A DNA stretch of 64,000 bases from Micromonospora sp. WMMD812 (GTDB lineage: Bacteria; Actinomycetota; Actinomycetes; Mycobacteriales; Micromonosporaceae), in the NCBI RefSeq assembly GCF_027497215.1, contig NZ_CP114904.1:4855001-4919000 (forward strand), in the 5' to 3' direction. Positions 1 through 9,994 of the stretch are shown piece by piece. The position numbers were made by a program, and so were the translations under genes. Every line of letters starts with the position of its first letter. The stretch's first letter is position 1. The notes beneath the pieces are model-generated. The model did no database searches. It was given only the letters and a program-made list of their open reading frames with translations, and had not been told where the DNA came from.

Positions 1-1895
<1,895 letters not shown>

Positions 1896-1975
1896 CTAAG
1901 CTGCTACGCGTCCACTGTGCAACTCCCGACAAACGAACAACAGACCCGTTGGGTGTTGTTTGATATGTCGATAGA

Positions 1976-2092
1976 GTTACGGCGGTCATGGCGGAGGGGA
2001 AACGCCCGGTCACATTCCGAACCCGGAAGCTAAGCCCTCCAGCGCCGATGGTACTGCACTCGGGAGGGTGTGGGAGAGTAGGACACCGCCGG
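1976..2092 (+). rRNA. rrf: 5S ribosomal RNA
   Basis: About 117 bases begin GTTACGGCGGTCATGGC and end near GGACACCGCCGGAC. The two ends pair as the 5S terminal helix, and the internal segment CCGAACCCGGAAGCTAAG is the standard 5S loop B/C signature. It follows the 23S gene by about 80 bases, completing an rRNA operon. Ends are accurate to within about 2 bases. Confidence 0.96.
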
Positions 2093-2102
2093 ACAATCTT
2101 CC

Positions 2103-2137
2103 CGTCAGGGCCACCCTCTTCGAGGGTGGCCCTGACG
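2103..2137 (+). terminator. rRNA operon terminator hairpin
   Basis: A perfect 16-bp stem (2103-2118 with 2122-2137) closes a 3-base TTC loop, starting about 10 bases after the 5S gene. There is no strong T-run, as is common in high-GC actinobacteria. Position and strength make it the rrn operon terminator. Confidence 0.85.
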
Positions 2138-2263
2138 CGTTTCCCACCCCGTATCCGGGGCGACCCGGACGCCGTCCGTCGTTTCCGCCGATCCGAATCC
2201 CGTCCTCGGTAGCGTCGGCATCGGAGCTGCTTCGACGAGGGGTCGACTGACCGGGGGGCGGGC

Positions 2264-2887
2264 ATGAGGATCGGCATCATCGGCTCGGGACACATCGGCG
2301 GCAACCTGACCCGTCGGTTCCGCGCGATCGGACACGACGTCACCGTGGCCAACTCGCGTGGCCCGCAGACGCTGCGGGACCTCGGCGGGGAGACCGGCGC
2401 GGAGACGGGCACGGTCGAGCAGGCCGTCCAGGACGCCGACCTGGTGGTGGTCGCGGTACCGCTGATGGCCGTACCCGACCTGCCGCCCGGCATATTCGCC
2501 GGGAAGATCGTGGTCGACGCCGACAACTACTACCCGGACCGCGACGGCGACATCCCGGAACTGATGGACGGCACGTCGTCCAGTAGGTGGACCGCCGAGC
2601 ACCTCCGCGGGGCCCGGCTGGTGAAGGCGTTCAACACCATCGCGGCACCCCACCTGCTGGAGAACGGCCGTCCGCCCGGCACCGCCGGCCGGATCGCCCT
2701 GCCGGTCGCGAGCGACGACCCGGACGCCAAGCAGGTGGTGATGGACCTGGTCGACGCGCTCGGCTTCGACCCGATCGACGGCGGCACCCTGGACGACAGC
2801 TGGCGTCAGGAGCCCGGTACCCCGATCTACCTCGCCGACCGGGACGCCGACGGCGTGCGGAAGGGACTCGTCGAGGCGCGGCGCTGA
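2264..2887 (+). CDS. NADPH-dependent F420 reductase-like / NAD(P)-binding dehydrogenase
   Basis: A 207-residue protein that opens directly with a Rossmann dinucleotide-binding motif (MRIGIIGSGHIGGNL, residues 1-15). A basic patch then follows (ANSRGP, about residues 29-34), typical of the NADP-preferring coenzyme-F420-dependent oxidoreductase family (PF03807). The segment around residues 110-125 (GARLVKAFNTI) is the conserved substrate-side motif of this family. The family transfers hydride between NADP(H) and F420 or a related acceptor in the cytosol. The actual acceptor cannot be told from sequence. The ATG start sits directly before the Rossmann motif. It is a single gene ending at a convergent terminator. 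Confidence 0.85.
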   Translation: MRIGIIGSGHIGGNLTRRFRAIGHDVTVANSRGPQTLRDLGGETGAETGTVEQAVQDADLVVVAVPLMAVPDLPPGIFAGKIVVDADNYYPDRDGDIPELMDGTSSSRWTAEHLRGARLVKAFNTIAAPHLLENGRPPGTAGRIALPVASDDPDAKQVVMDLVDALGFDPIDGGTLDDSWRQEPGTPIYLADRDADGVRKGLVEARR

Positions 2888-2906
2888 GGTCGTACGCGTG
2901 AAGAGA

Positions 2907-2934
2907 GCCCCGCCGGCGACGGAGCCGGCGGGGC
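2907..2934. terminator. bidirectional terminator hairpin
   Basis: An 11-bp perfect GC stem (2907-2917 with 2924-2934) and 6-base loop lie in the 73-base gap between two convergent genes, the dehydrogenase and the VanW protein. Confidence 0.7.
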
Positions 2935-2960
2935 GGGAGCGGGCCGGAGCCCGACGGGCG

Positions 2961-4766
2961 TCAGGAGGGCTCGGCGCCGCAGATGTAGCGCGGCTCGGCG
3001 TCGTAGCGCCAGGTGAACTTCTCCCGCTTCACCACCGTGCCGCCCTTGCGGATGACCCGGTACGCGTCCTGGGTGAAGCCGTCGATGCCGTTGGCGGGGA
3101 TGCACGACGGGCCGGGCGTCAGGTAGATGGTCCGCGGCTTGGTGATGTTGCGGCGCGGGCTGTACTCCGTCTTGACGCTGTCGTAGATCTTCGTGCTCCA
3201 GATCGACACGGTCACCGTGCTCGACGTGTACGAGGTGTCGATCAGGACCCCGTGCGGGGTGTTGTTGCGGAACTTGAAGTCGAGGTCCGGCCAGAAGATG
3301 GTCGACTCGATGACCGCCGGGTACCGGTCGAACCAGTACGAGTGCGGCTTGTGCTCCACGTCCTCGAGGCCGGCGTAATAGGTGGCGTTGAAGAGTGTGG
3401 TGGTGAACTGCGAGGTGCCGCCGCCGACGCCCGGGACCAGCTTGCCGTCGAGGATGACCGGGGCGTCGCGGTAGCCCTGCTGGTAGCCCCGCTCACCGGT
3501 GTGCCCGTTGAGCGAGAACGTCTCGCCGGGCAGCACCACCGTGCCGTCGACCTCCTTGGCGATGGTCATGATGTTCTGGCTGCGCGGCGAGGAGAGCCCG
3601 CCGGTGAACCGGGTGGTGAACGAGGAGACCTTCTCCTTGATGCCCAGGCCGCCCAGCTTCTCCGGGGTCACCTCCGGCTCCGCCGGCTTCAGCGTCGCGG
3701 TGACCACCCGGCCGTCGGCCTTCGGCAGAACGGCCAGCAGGTCCCGGCCGAGTGCCGCGCTGTCGAGCTGCTGGCCGGGCCGGCCCGCGTCCAGCACCTT
3801 CGGCTTGCCGCCGGCGATGGTCATCCGCGCGTTCCGCGGCTCCACCTCGATGGCCGCCAGGCCGTCGCCGAGCGCGGCGCGCAGCCGCTTCACGTCCACC
3901 TGCGGGGACAGCTTGCCGGCCTCGTCTGAGGTGAAGCGGAGACTCTTGGCGATCGCCTTCGGCGGGATGCTGACCGACCCCTTGTCCGTGGTCAGCTTCA
4001 CCGGCGCGGCCACGGCCGGCTTCGCCAGCTCGTCGACCAGCCGGTCCACCTCTTCGGCGGTGGTCGCCGGGTGCGACTCGACCAGCGGCACGGTGATCGG
4101 CTGATCCGCCAACCACCCGGCCCGGACCACCTCCGCGGACCGCTGGGGGTCGAGCGCCAGGCTCGGCTTCGGGTGGACGGCCTTCGGCGTGGTGCCGGCG
4201 AAGGTGATCGCCGGCATGGTCATCTTCTTGCCCTGGTCACCGACCGCCGCCCCGAGCGCGGCGTGCAGCCGGTCGACGTCGACCGTGACCACCGGCTGCA
4301 CCGAGCGGGAGCCGACCAGCCGGCTCACCGGGTGGGCGTCGGCCGCCGCGGCGGCGGCCACCGTCGCCTCCACGTCGACCGTCAGGCCGACGTCGGCCGG
4401 CTTGATCTCGGCGGTCCGCTCCCCGACCCGAACCGGCAGCGGGGCACCCAGCTCGGCCGCCCGCCGGTCCAGCTCCGCGCGCAGCTCCCGGGCGGCGTCC
4501 GTGCGGCTGCGGCCGCCGAGTTCGGCGCCGAGCACGCTGGTGCCCCGGGGCACGTCACCCGCGTACGCGTAGGCGCCGACGCCCGTCGCGCCGGCCACGA
4601 CCGCGGTGGTGACGCCGGCGGCGAGCAGTAGCCGGAGCCGGCGGGGCCGGGGTCGGGCCGCCGGGGCGACCGGTGGCTCCGGGTCGTCGCCGGGCCAGGT
4701 GACCGCAGCGACCTGCACGGTGGGCCGGTCATCGGCGGGCGGGCGGTTCTCGCCGTACAGCGTCAC
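2961..4766 (-). CDS. VanW family peptidoglycan-binding envelope protein
   Basis: About 601 residues: a basic cytoplasmic N-terminus, one membrane-spanning segment (about residues 47-70), two repeated peptidoglycan-binding-like regions (PG_binding_4 type), and a C-terminal VanW domain (about residues 385-520). The VanW hallmark FTTRFTGG...SQNIM...LPGETFSLN and a GGGTSQFTTTLFNA motif are visible. VanW occurs in some vancomycin-resistance clusters, but most actinobacterial members are general wall-associated proteins of unknown role; no other van genes are nearby. I chose the GTG at 4766 because AGAGG lies 5 bases upstream. The frame stays open to 5840 but would run antisense through nudC. Confidence 0.88.
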   Translation of the reverse strand: MTLYGENRPPADDRPTVQVAAVTWPGDDPEPPVAPAARPRPRRLRLLLAAGVTTAVVAGATGVGAYAYAGDVPRGTSVLGAELGGRSRTDAARELRAELDRRAAELGAPLPVRVGERTAEIKPADVGLTVDVEATVAAAAAADAHPVSRLVGSRSVQPVVTVDVDRLHAALGAAVGDQGKKMTMPAITFAGTTPKAVHPKPSLALDPQRSAEVVRAGWLADQPITVPLVESHPATTAEEVDRLVDELAKPAVAAPVKLTTDKGSVSIPPKAIAKSLRFTSDEAGKLSPQVDVKRLRAALGDGLAAIEVEPRNARMTIAGGKPKVLDAGRPGQQLDSAALGRDLLAVLPKADGRVVTATLKPAEPEVTPEKLGGLGIKEKVSSFTTRFTGGLSSPRSQNIMTIAKEVDGTVVLPGETFSLNGHTGERGYQQGYRDAPVILDGKLVPGVGGGTSQFTTTLFNATYYAGLEDVEHKPHSYWFDRYPAVIESTIFWPDLDFKFRNNTPHGVLIDTSYTSSTVTVSIWSTKIYDSVKTEYSPRRNITKPRTIYLTPGPSCIPANGIDGFTQDAYRVIRKGGTVVKREKFTWRYDAEPRYICGAEPS

Positions 4767-4949
4767 AGCAACCTCTATCGCGACGTGCCAAGCGGGGGCA
4801 CTCCCCGGGCGGAGGACACCTACGGTAACCAACGCTCGGCCGTGCGGGCAGCCGCCGCCCCGGCCGCCCGGTCGCGGCGTGTCGCCCGGCGTGTCGAACG
4901 GGCGCCGACCGGTGCGCGGTCGCGGCGGCGGCCGTGGCACGGTAGCGGC

Positions 4950-5870
4950 ATGCGGACCGACGAGCAGGTGCTGGCGTACGGCGGCGGATGGCTGGACCGG
5001 GCGGGCGCGCTGCGCGCCGACGCGGAGCGGATGGCGGCGTTGCGGGCCGACGCGCGGGCCACGGTGCTGCCGCTGTGGCGGGACCGCTGCCTCGTGACGG
5101 CGGACGACGTGCCGGTCCGGTTGGCCGGCGACGCGGCGCGGCCGGTGCTCGCCGCCGCGAACGAGACCGTCTTCCTCGGCCTGGACGCCGGGGTGGCGGT
5201 CTTCGCGGCCGACCTCTCCGGCCAGGCCGAGGCGGACGCGGTCGCGCTGGCCGGCGCGGCCTCGACCGTGGACGTGCGGCGGCTGGCCGGCCGGCTCGAC
5301 CCGGCCGAGGCGGCCACGCAGGCGTACGCGCGCGGGCTGCTGCACTGGCACCGGCAGCAGCACTGGTGCGGCAGCTGCGGTGCGCTCACGACCGCCCGCG
5401 ACAGCGGGCACGTCCGGGAGTGCTCGGGGGCCGGCTGCGGGCGGCTGCTCTTCCCCCGGATCGAGCCGGCGATCATCGTGCTGGTCGTGGCGCCGGGCGC
5501 ACCCGACCGCTGCCTGCTGGCCCGGCACGCCGGCGCGGCGGAGGACGCGTACTCGACGCTGGCCGGGTTCGTCGAGGTGGGCGAGAGCCTGGAGGACGCG
5601 GTCCGGCGGGAGATGGCCGAGGAGGCCGGCGTGACGGTGACCGAGCTGTCGTACCAGGGATCGCAGGCGTGGCCGTTCCCGGCCGGGCTGATGGTCGGCT
5701 TCCGGGCGACCGCCGCGTCCGACGAGGTGCGGGTGGACGGCGTCGAGCTGCTGGAGGCGCGCTGGTTCACCCGGGACGAGCTGCGCGCTCGGGTGGCCGC
5801 GGGTCGGCCGCTGGGTCGGATCGACTCGATCGACCACCATCTCCTCGGGCGGTGGCTCTCGGCATCCTGA
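4950..5870 (+). CDS. nudC: NAD(+) diphosphatase NudC
   Basis: A 306-residue protein with the NudC architecture: an N-terminal domain, a zinc ribbon (CGSC...CxxxxC, about residues 145-170) and a C-terminal Nudix domain. The Nudix box is complete, with the spacing GFVEVGES...REMAEEAG. The SQAWPFP motif that marks NADH pyrophosphatases follows it. It hydrolyses NAD(H) to NMN(H) and AMP, and in other bacteria removes NAD caps from RNA. The ATG at 4950 is chosen because upstream in-frame starts would lie in the promoter region shared with the divergent VanW gene. Its 3' end overlaps the convergent flippase-like gene by 104 bases. Confidence 0.93.
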   Translation: MRTDEQVLAYGGGWLDRAGALRADAERMAALRADARATVLPLWRDRCLVTADDVPVRLAGDAARPVLAAANETVFLGLDAGVAVFAADLSGQAEADAVALAGAASTVDVRRLAGRLDPAEAATQAYARGLLHWHRQQHWCGSCGALTTARDSGHVRECSGAGCGRLLFPRIEPAIIVLVVAPGAPDRCLLARHAGAAEDAYSTLAGFVEVGESLEDAVRREMAEEAGVTVTELSYQGSQAWPFPAGLMVGFRATAASDEVRVDGVELLEARWFTRDELRARVAAGRPLGRIDSIDHHLLGRWLSAS

Positions 5871-7044
5871 CCACCATGACCAGCGCGGTCACCGCGGCGG
5901 TGGCGAGGGCGCTCCACATGATGCCGGCGAAGGTGCGTGGCACGACGGCCGTCGTGAGGACGACGAGGCCGCCCGTGGCGACCCAGAGCGGGGCGGACGG
6001 CCACCGGGTGCCCGCCGCGATCTTGGCGTTGACGACCGCGAAGACCAGCGCGTAGAGGGCGCCGGTCGCGGCGAACACCGGGGCGTACCGGCCCAGCGAC
6101 TCGTACTGCGCGCCGCCCGCCAGCCGGAACGCGAACCCGCCGGCCAGCGTCGAGGCGGCGACGAGCAGGGCGCCGCAGGCGCCGACCACGGCGAGCACCG
6201 CCGTCCGGACCCGGTTGTCCCCCACTGCGAGGCGGGGCAGGGCCAGCACCGTGACCACCTGCGGTGCCCAGAGCGCGCCCTTGGTGAGCACGGTCCCGAC
6301 GGCGTACGTCCCCGAGTCGGCGGGCGGCAGCAGTTGCCGGGCGAGGATCAGGTCGGCGTACGACACCACGAGCATCGCCAGGGCCGCCGTGCCGGCGCTG
6401 GCAACCTGCCGGACCCGCAGCACCGTCCGGGCCCCGCCGTCGACGGTCGACCGTCCGGCGTCCGGACGGGCGATCCACGCCACGACCGGCAGCGCGAGGT
6501 ACACGGTCACCAGGCCGGCGAGGAGCGTGTCGACGACGCCGTAGCCGAGAACCAGCCCCACGATCATGCCGGCGTAGCGGCCGACGGCCAGCACCCCCAT
6601 CGCCCACGCGAGGCGGACGAAACGCTGCGCGCCCTGCACCTCGCCGAGCCACACCCCGGCCAGGACGACCGCGACCGTCATGCCGGCGACCAGCGCCACG
6701 ACCGTCACCGGCAGGCGCAGGGTGGTCATGACCAGCGGCGCGGCCGCGACGACGACCCCACCGGTCACGGCCGTCGTGAGGAGGGCGACCCGCATGGTGG
6801 GAGCGGCGGGATGGCGGGCGCGGTGCACGGCGACGGCCATCTGGAGGCCCACCCCCGCGACGCCGGCGATCGCGACGAGCGCCAGCACCGTGGCCAGGAC
6901 ACTCAGCTCCTCGACCCGGAGGTACCGGGCCCCGAGCATCGGCAGGAGATAGGCCAGCCCGTTGGTCGCCATCGCGGCGACCGCCACGGCCGCGCCCGCT
7001 GTGCCCAGCCGGCCCTGACCGGGCCCGGCCGTCGTCTCTGTCAT
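5767..7044 (-). CDS. polysaccharide export / flippase-like polytopic membrane protein
   Basis: 425 residues with about 12 hydrophobic segments and short, mostly basic loops. It begins MTETTAGPGQG, followed at once by a membrane helix, and ends in a hydrophilic Arg/Pro-rich tail. The overall pattern resembles the Wzx/MurJ-like (MATE/MOP) lipid-linked glycan flippases. I see no short diagnostic motif, so the substrate is open. It is transcribed divergently from the glycan locus starting at 7227, with a 182-base gap, which suggests it moves a lipid-linked sugar made there. The last 30 or so residues are antisense to the nudC 3' end. Confidence 0.72.
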   Translation of the reverse strand: MTETTAGPGQGRLGTAGAAVAVAAMATNGLAYLLPMLGARYLRVEELSVLATVLALVAIAGVAGVGLQMAVAVHRARHPAAPTMRVALLTTAVTGGVVVAAAPLVMTTLRLPVTVVALVAGMTVAVVLAGVWLGEVQGAQRFVRLAWAMGVLAVGRYAGMIVGLVLGYGVVDTLLAGLVTVYLALPVVAWIARPDAGRSTVDGGARTVLRVRQVASAGTAALAMLVVSYADLILARQLLPPADSGTYAVGTVLTKGALWAPQVVTVLALPRLAVGDNRVRTAVLAVVGACGALLVAASTLAGGFAFRLAGGAQYESLGRYAPVFAATGALYALVFAVVNAKIAAGTRWPSAPLWVATGGLVVLTTAVVPRTFAGIMWSALATAAVTALVMVVRMPRATARGDGGRSSRSDPAADPRPPERAARPG

Positions 7045-7226
7045 CGCGCCTCACCGGGTTGCGCCGTGCGGGAACGGCCGTCGCGTGGAGCATCGCCCGT
7101 CGTCGCGGTGTCGCCCGTCGACGTCGTCAGGGCAACCTACCGCCGGCGATGAGCTGTGCCTAGAGTGCTGACCGGAACGCCGGGTGCGACGTCGGGCCCG
7201 CGCCACGTCGAGGTTGCGGGGGTCCT

Positions 7227-8999
7227 GTGCGCCGACCGTCAGCGGAGTCCGCTCCGGTGCCGCGCGGCGCCATCCTCGCGCTCCGGCGCACCTGGCCGGA
7301 GGTGGTGCTCGGTCTGGGCGTCGTCCTCGTGATCCTGGGACCGGTGCTCGGTCCCGGCTACGTGCTCCGGTACGACCTGGTGTTCGTGCCCGACCCCCCG
7401 TTCGGCGGGATGGTCTGGGGCAGCGGCGCCGAGTTGCCACGCGCCGTGCCCAGCGAGCTCGTGGCGGTGGGCCTGGCACAGCTGATGCCGGCGGACGTGG
7501 CCGAGAAGGTGCTCCTCGCCGGCTGTCTGGTCCTCGCCGCCGTGGGCGCCGCCCGACTGGCTCCGGTCGGCCATCCGTTGGCGCGCATCGCGGCCGGGCT
7601 CTGCTACGTGTGGAACCCCTGGGTGTACGGGCGCCTGCACCTCGGGCAGTGGGCGGTCATCGTCGGGTACGGCGCACTGCCGTGGGCGTACGCCTGGGTC
7701 CTCGGCGTGCTCCGGGGCCCGGCCGACGGGACCGCCCCCGCACGGCGCGGTGTGCTCGCCGCGGGTCTCCCGGTGGTCATGGGTGGTCCCGCGCTGATGC
7801 TGGCCGCGGTGCTGACCTGCGGTCCGGCGCTCGCCCTGGCCCGGCGGTGGCGGGCCCTGGTCGCGGCCGCCGCGGTGGCGGCGGGCCTCACCGCGCCCTG
7901 GCTGCTGGCGCTGGCCAACCGTGGGGACCCGGTCGAGGTCGACGAGCGGGGTGTCGCGGCCTTCGCGGCCCGCGCGGACACGCCGCTCGGCGTGCTGGGC
8001 AGCGTCGCCTCGCTCGGCGGGATCTGGAGCCGGCTGGCCGTGCCGGTCGGGCGGGACCAGTGGGCGGTGGCCCTGCTCGCGCTGCTGCTCGCGGCGGCGG
8101 CGGCCTGGGGGTTCGTGCTCGCCCGCCGGCAGTGGCCGGCGGCGGCCTGGTGGGGGCTGCTCCTGGGCGCGGTCGTCTGCACCGTGATCGCCGTGGTCCC
8201 GGCCTGGCCGCCGGGCGAGCGGTTGATGGCGGCGTTGGTGGACCACCTTCCGCTCGCCGGCGCTGTCCGGGACGGCACCCGGCTGCTCGCCCCGCTGGCG
8301 TTGGTGCAGGCGGTCGGGCTGGGTGTGCTCGTGCAGTCGCTGGCGACGTCGGGTGCCCGCGCGCTCGCTCCGCTGGTGACGCTGGCCCCGGTCGTGCTGG
8401 TCCCCGGCCTGGCCTGGGGCCTGGGCGGGCAACTCGACACGGTGCGGTACCCGGCCGAGTGGGCGGCGGTGCGGGCGGTGGTGAACGACGACCGCACCCC
8501 GGGCAGCCTGGTCTCGCTGCCCTGGTCGTCGTTCCGCGCCTACCGCTGGGCGGGCGACGTGCCGGTGCTCGACCCGGCGCCGCGCGCGTTCCGCCGGCCG
8601 GTGGTCGGCGACCAGGACGTGCTCGTCGGCCAGGAGCGGATCCGTGGGGAGAGTCCCGAGGCGGACCGGGTGGCCGCCGCGCTGGCGGTGCCCGGCGACC
8701 CGACGCCCGGGCTGCGCCGGCTCGGCGTGCGATACCTGCTCATCCAGACCGACCAGCCCGGCGGCGCGGAGCTGCGGGGTCGCTTCCCGGGCGCGGAACT
8801 CGTCCGGCAGGACGGGACATTGACGTTGCTGCGTCTGCCCGACCGCCTTTCCTCGGCATCCGCGCCGACTGTCGGGATTCTTCCCGTCCTGGGTTATTCG
8901 GTACTCGGGGCCACCCTGTTGATCACCCTTCTGCACCCCACCGCTCGCCGCCGACACATGCTACTGTCCGGTCACTTAACTCGAAGGGATCGTCAATGA
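7227..8999 (+). CDS. large polytopic membrane protein, GT-C-like, first gene of glycan locus
   Basis: 590 residues with a short basic N-terminus, about 11-12 hydrophobic helices, and a C-terminal extracytoplasmic region (about residues 405-555) containing RYPAEWAAVRAVV and LRRLGVRYLLIQ. This layout, with an acidic/aromatic first outer loop (RYDLVFVPDPPFG), is what polyprenyl-phosphate-sugar-dependent GT-C enzymes look like. The RRLGVRYLL motif recurs in the AftD-like gene at 11433, supporting a related fold. The closest functional analogue I can suggest is the uncharacterised membrane protein beside the mycobacterial acyltransferase/DUF3068 genes. The start is a GTG 183 bases from the divergent flippase gene. 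Confidence 0.65.
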   Translation: MRRPSAESAPVPRGAILALRRTWPEVVLGLGVVLVILGPVLGPGYVLRYDLVFVPDPPFGGMVWGSGAELPRAVPSELVAVGLAQLMPADVAEKVLLAGCLVLAAVGAARLAPVGHPLARIAAGLCYVWNPWVYGRLHLGQWAVIVGYGALPWAYAWVLGVLRGPADGTAPARRGVLAAGLPVVMGGPALMLAAVLTCGPALALARRWRALVAAAAVAAGLTAPWLLALANRGDPVEVDERGVAAFAARADTPLGVLGSVASLGGIWSRLAVPVGRDQWAVALLALLLAAAAAWGFVLARRQWPAAAWWGLLLGAVVCTVIAVVPAWPPGERLMAALVDHLPLAGAVRDGTRLLAPLALVQAVGLGVLVQSLATSGARALAPLVTLAPVVLVPGLAWGLGGQLDTVRYPAEWAAVRAVVNDDRTPGSLVSLPWSSFRAYRWAGDVPVLDPAPRAFRRPVVGDQDVLVGQERIRGESPEADRVAAALAVPGDPTPGLRRLGVRYLLIQTDQPGGAELRGRFPGAELVRQDGTLTLLRLPDRLSSASAPTVGILPVLGYSVLGATLLITLLHPTARRRHMLLSGHLTRRDRQ

Positions 9000-9157
9000 A
9001 GGCATCCTTCAATCCCCTCCTGACCGCCGTCATGGCGGCGGCAGTGGGTGCCGTGCTGGGCATTCTGGTCGTTTCGCTCGGGACGTCGATCGCCGTGAGC
9101 AACACCAGCACGCCGACCAAGGTCGACCAGCCGATCATCGTGTACGGCGAGCGCTGA
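8996..9157 (+). CDS. DUF2613-type small membrane peptide
   Basis: 53 residues: a short polar N-terminus (MKASFNPLL), one transmembrane helix with Ala/Gly-rich small residues (about residues 8-33), and a polar extracytoplasmic tail ending IVYGER. Length and layout match the DUF2613 family, whose mycobacterial member (Rv0236A, from memory) is encoded next to the arabinosyltransferase gene aftD. Here it also sits in the same locus as an AftD homologue. The ATG at 8996 overlaps the last codon of the previous gene (ATGA) and is preceded by GAAGGGA. A stabilising partner of a membrane glycosyltransferase is an inference only. Confidence 0.75.
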   Translation: MKASFNPLLTAVMAAAVGAVLGILVVSLGTSIAVSNTSTPTKVDQPIIVYGER

Positions 9158-9166
9158 CGGCGCTTC

Positions 9167-9994
9167 ATGGAGGTCCCACCTCCTGACGTGTCGTCAGACG
9201 CGCTCGTCCTCGATGTCGTGGTGCCCGCCTACAACGAGGCGCTCCGCCTGCCCGACACCCTGGTCCTGCTGCGGCAGGCGCTCGCCGACCTGGGCGTGCC
9301 CTGCCGGGTGACCGTGGTGGACAACGCGAGCACGGACGGCACCGCCGACGTGGTGGCCGGCGTCCCCGCCGGGCCGGTGCCGGTCCGTCTGCTGCACTGC
9401 GCCGACCGCGGCAAGGGGTTCGCGGTTCGCGCCGGTGTGCTGGCGAGCGACGCGCGCTACGTCGGCTTCTGCGACGCCGACCTGGCCACGGCTCCCGACA
9501 ATCTCGGGCACGTGCTGTGGCTCCTGGTCGACGGCGCCGACGCGGTCGTCGGTTCCCGTGCCCACCCGGAGTCGGTGGTGGAGGAACGGCACAGCCTGCT
9601 CCGACGCTGGGGCGCGGTGGCGTTCCGGGCCGCCGTCCGGCAGGTGGTGCGCGGAGTCGGCGAGACCCAGTGCGGGTTCAAGTTCTTCCGGGGTGACGTC
9701 GCCCGGCGGGCCTTCGCGCCACTGCGGTGCGGCGGGTTCGCGTTCGACGTGGAGGTGCTGGGCCGCGCCGAGCGCGCCGGCGCCCGGCTGGTGGAGATCC
9801 CGGTGAACTGGGTGGACGTGCCCGGCTCGCGCTTCTCCCCGGTGCGCCACGGCTGGCGCAGTTTCCTCGACGTCGCGTCGATCCGCCGGCAGCTGCGGCA
9901 CGAGGCCGTACCCGTGGCGCCGATGCCGATCGTCGGTCTGCCGGTCGCACCGGACGTGACCGGCGCGACCGCGCCGGCGGGTCTGCGACCGTGA
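9167..9994 (+). CDS. family 2 glycosyltransferase, dolichyl/polyprenyl-phosphate sugar synthase type
   Basis: 275 residues with the GT-A fold of DPG/DPM synthases. It has a VVPAYNEALRLP start motif (about residues 17-28), VDNASTDGT, a CDADLAT metal-binding DxD-like site (about residue 105), and a GETQCGFKFF acceptor motif (about residues 164-173). Enzymes of this group move a sugar from a nucleotide donor onto polyprenyl phosphate on the cytoplasmic side, making the donor used by GT-C enzymes outside. That role fits the two GT-C-like neighbours. There is no C-terminal membrane pair. It overlaps the next gene by 4 bases (GTGA), so translation is probably coupled. Confidence 0.88.
   Translation: MEVPPPDVSSDALVLDVVVPAYNEALRLPDTLVLLRQALADLGVPCRVTVVDNASTDGTADVVAGVPAGPVPVRLLHCADRGKGFAVRAGVLASDARYVGFCDADLATAPDNLGHVLWLLVDGADAVVGSRAHPESVVEERHSLLRRWGAVAFRAAVRQVVRGVGETQCGFKFFRGDVARRAFAPLRCGGFAFDVEVLGRAERAGARLVEIPVNWVDVPGSRFSPVRHGWRSFLDVASIRRQLRHEAVPVAPMPIVGLPVAPDVTGATAPAGLRP

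Noticed and set aside
2898..3929. 343-codon plus-strand frame opposite the VanW gene
   Set aside because: Arg/Gly/Ala/Val-rich antisense shadow with no motifs; typical of high-GC DNA.
2961..4766. Vancomycin resistance locus because of VanW
   Set aside because: No vanH/A/X/R/S-like neighbours; VanW domains are widespread in ordinary actinobacterial envelope proteins.
4767..5840. N-terminal extension of the VanW frame through nudC
   Set aside because: A good GTG and Shine-Dalgarno exist at 4766, and the extension is antisense to a clearly conserved Nudix gene.
7239..8957. 572-codon minus-strand frame
   Set aside because: Antisense to the polytopic membrane protein; His/Arg/Gln-rich without domain motifs.
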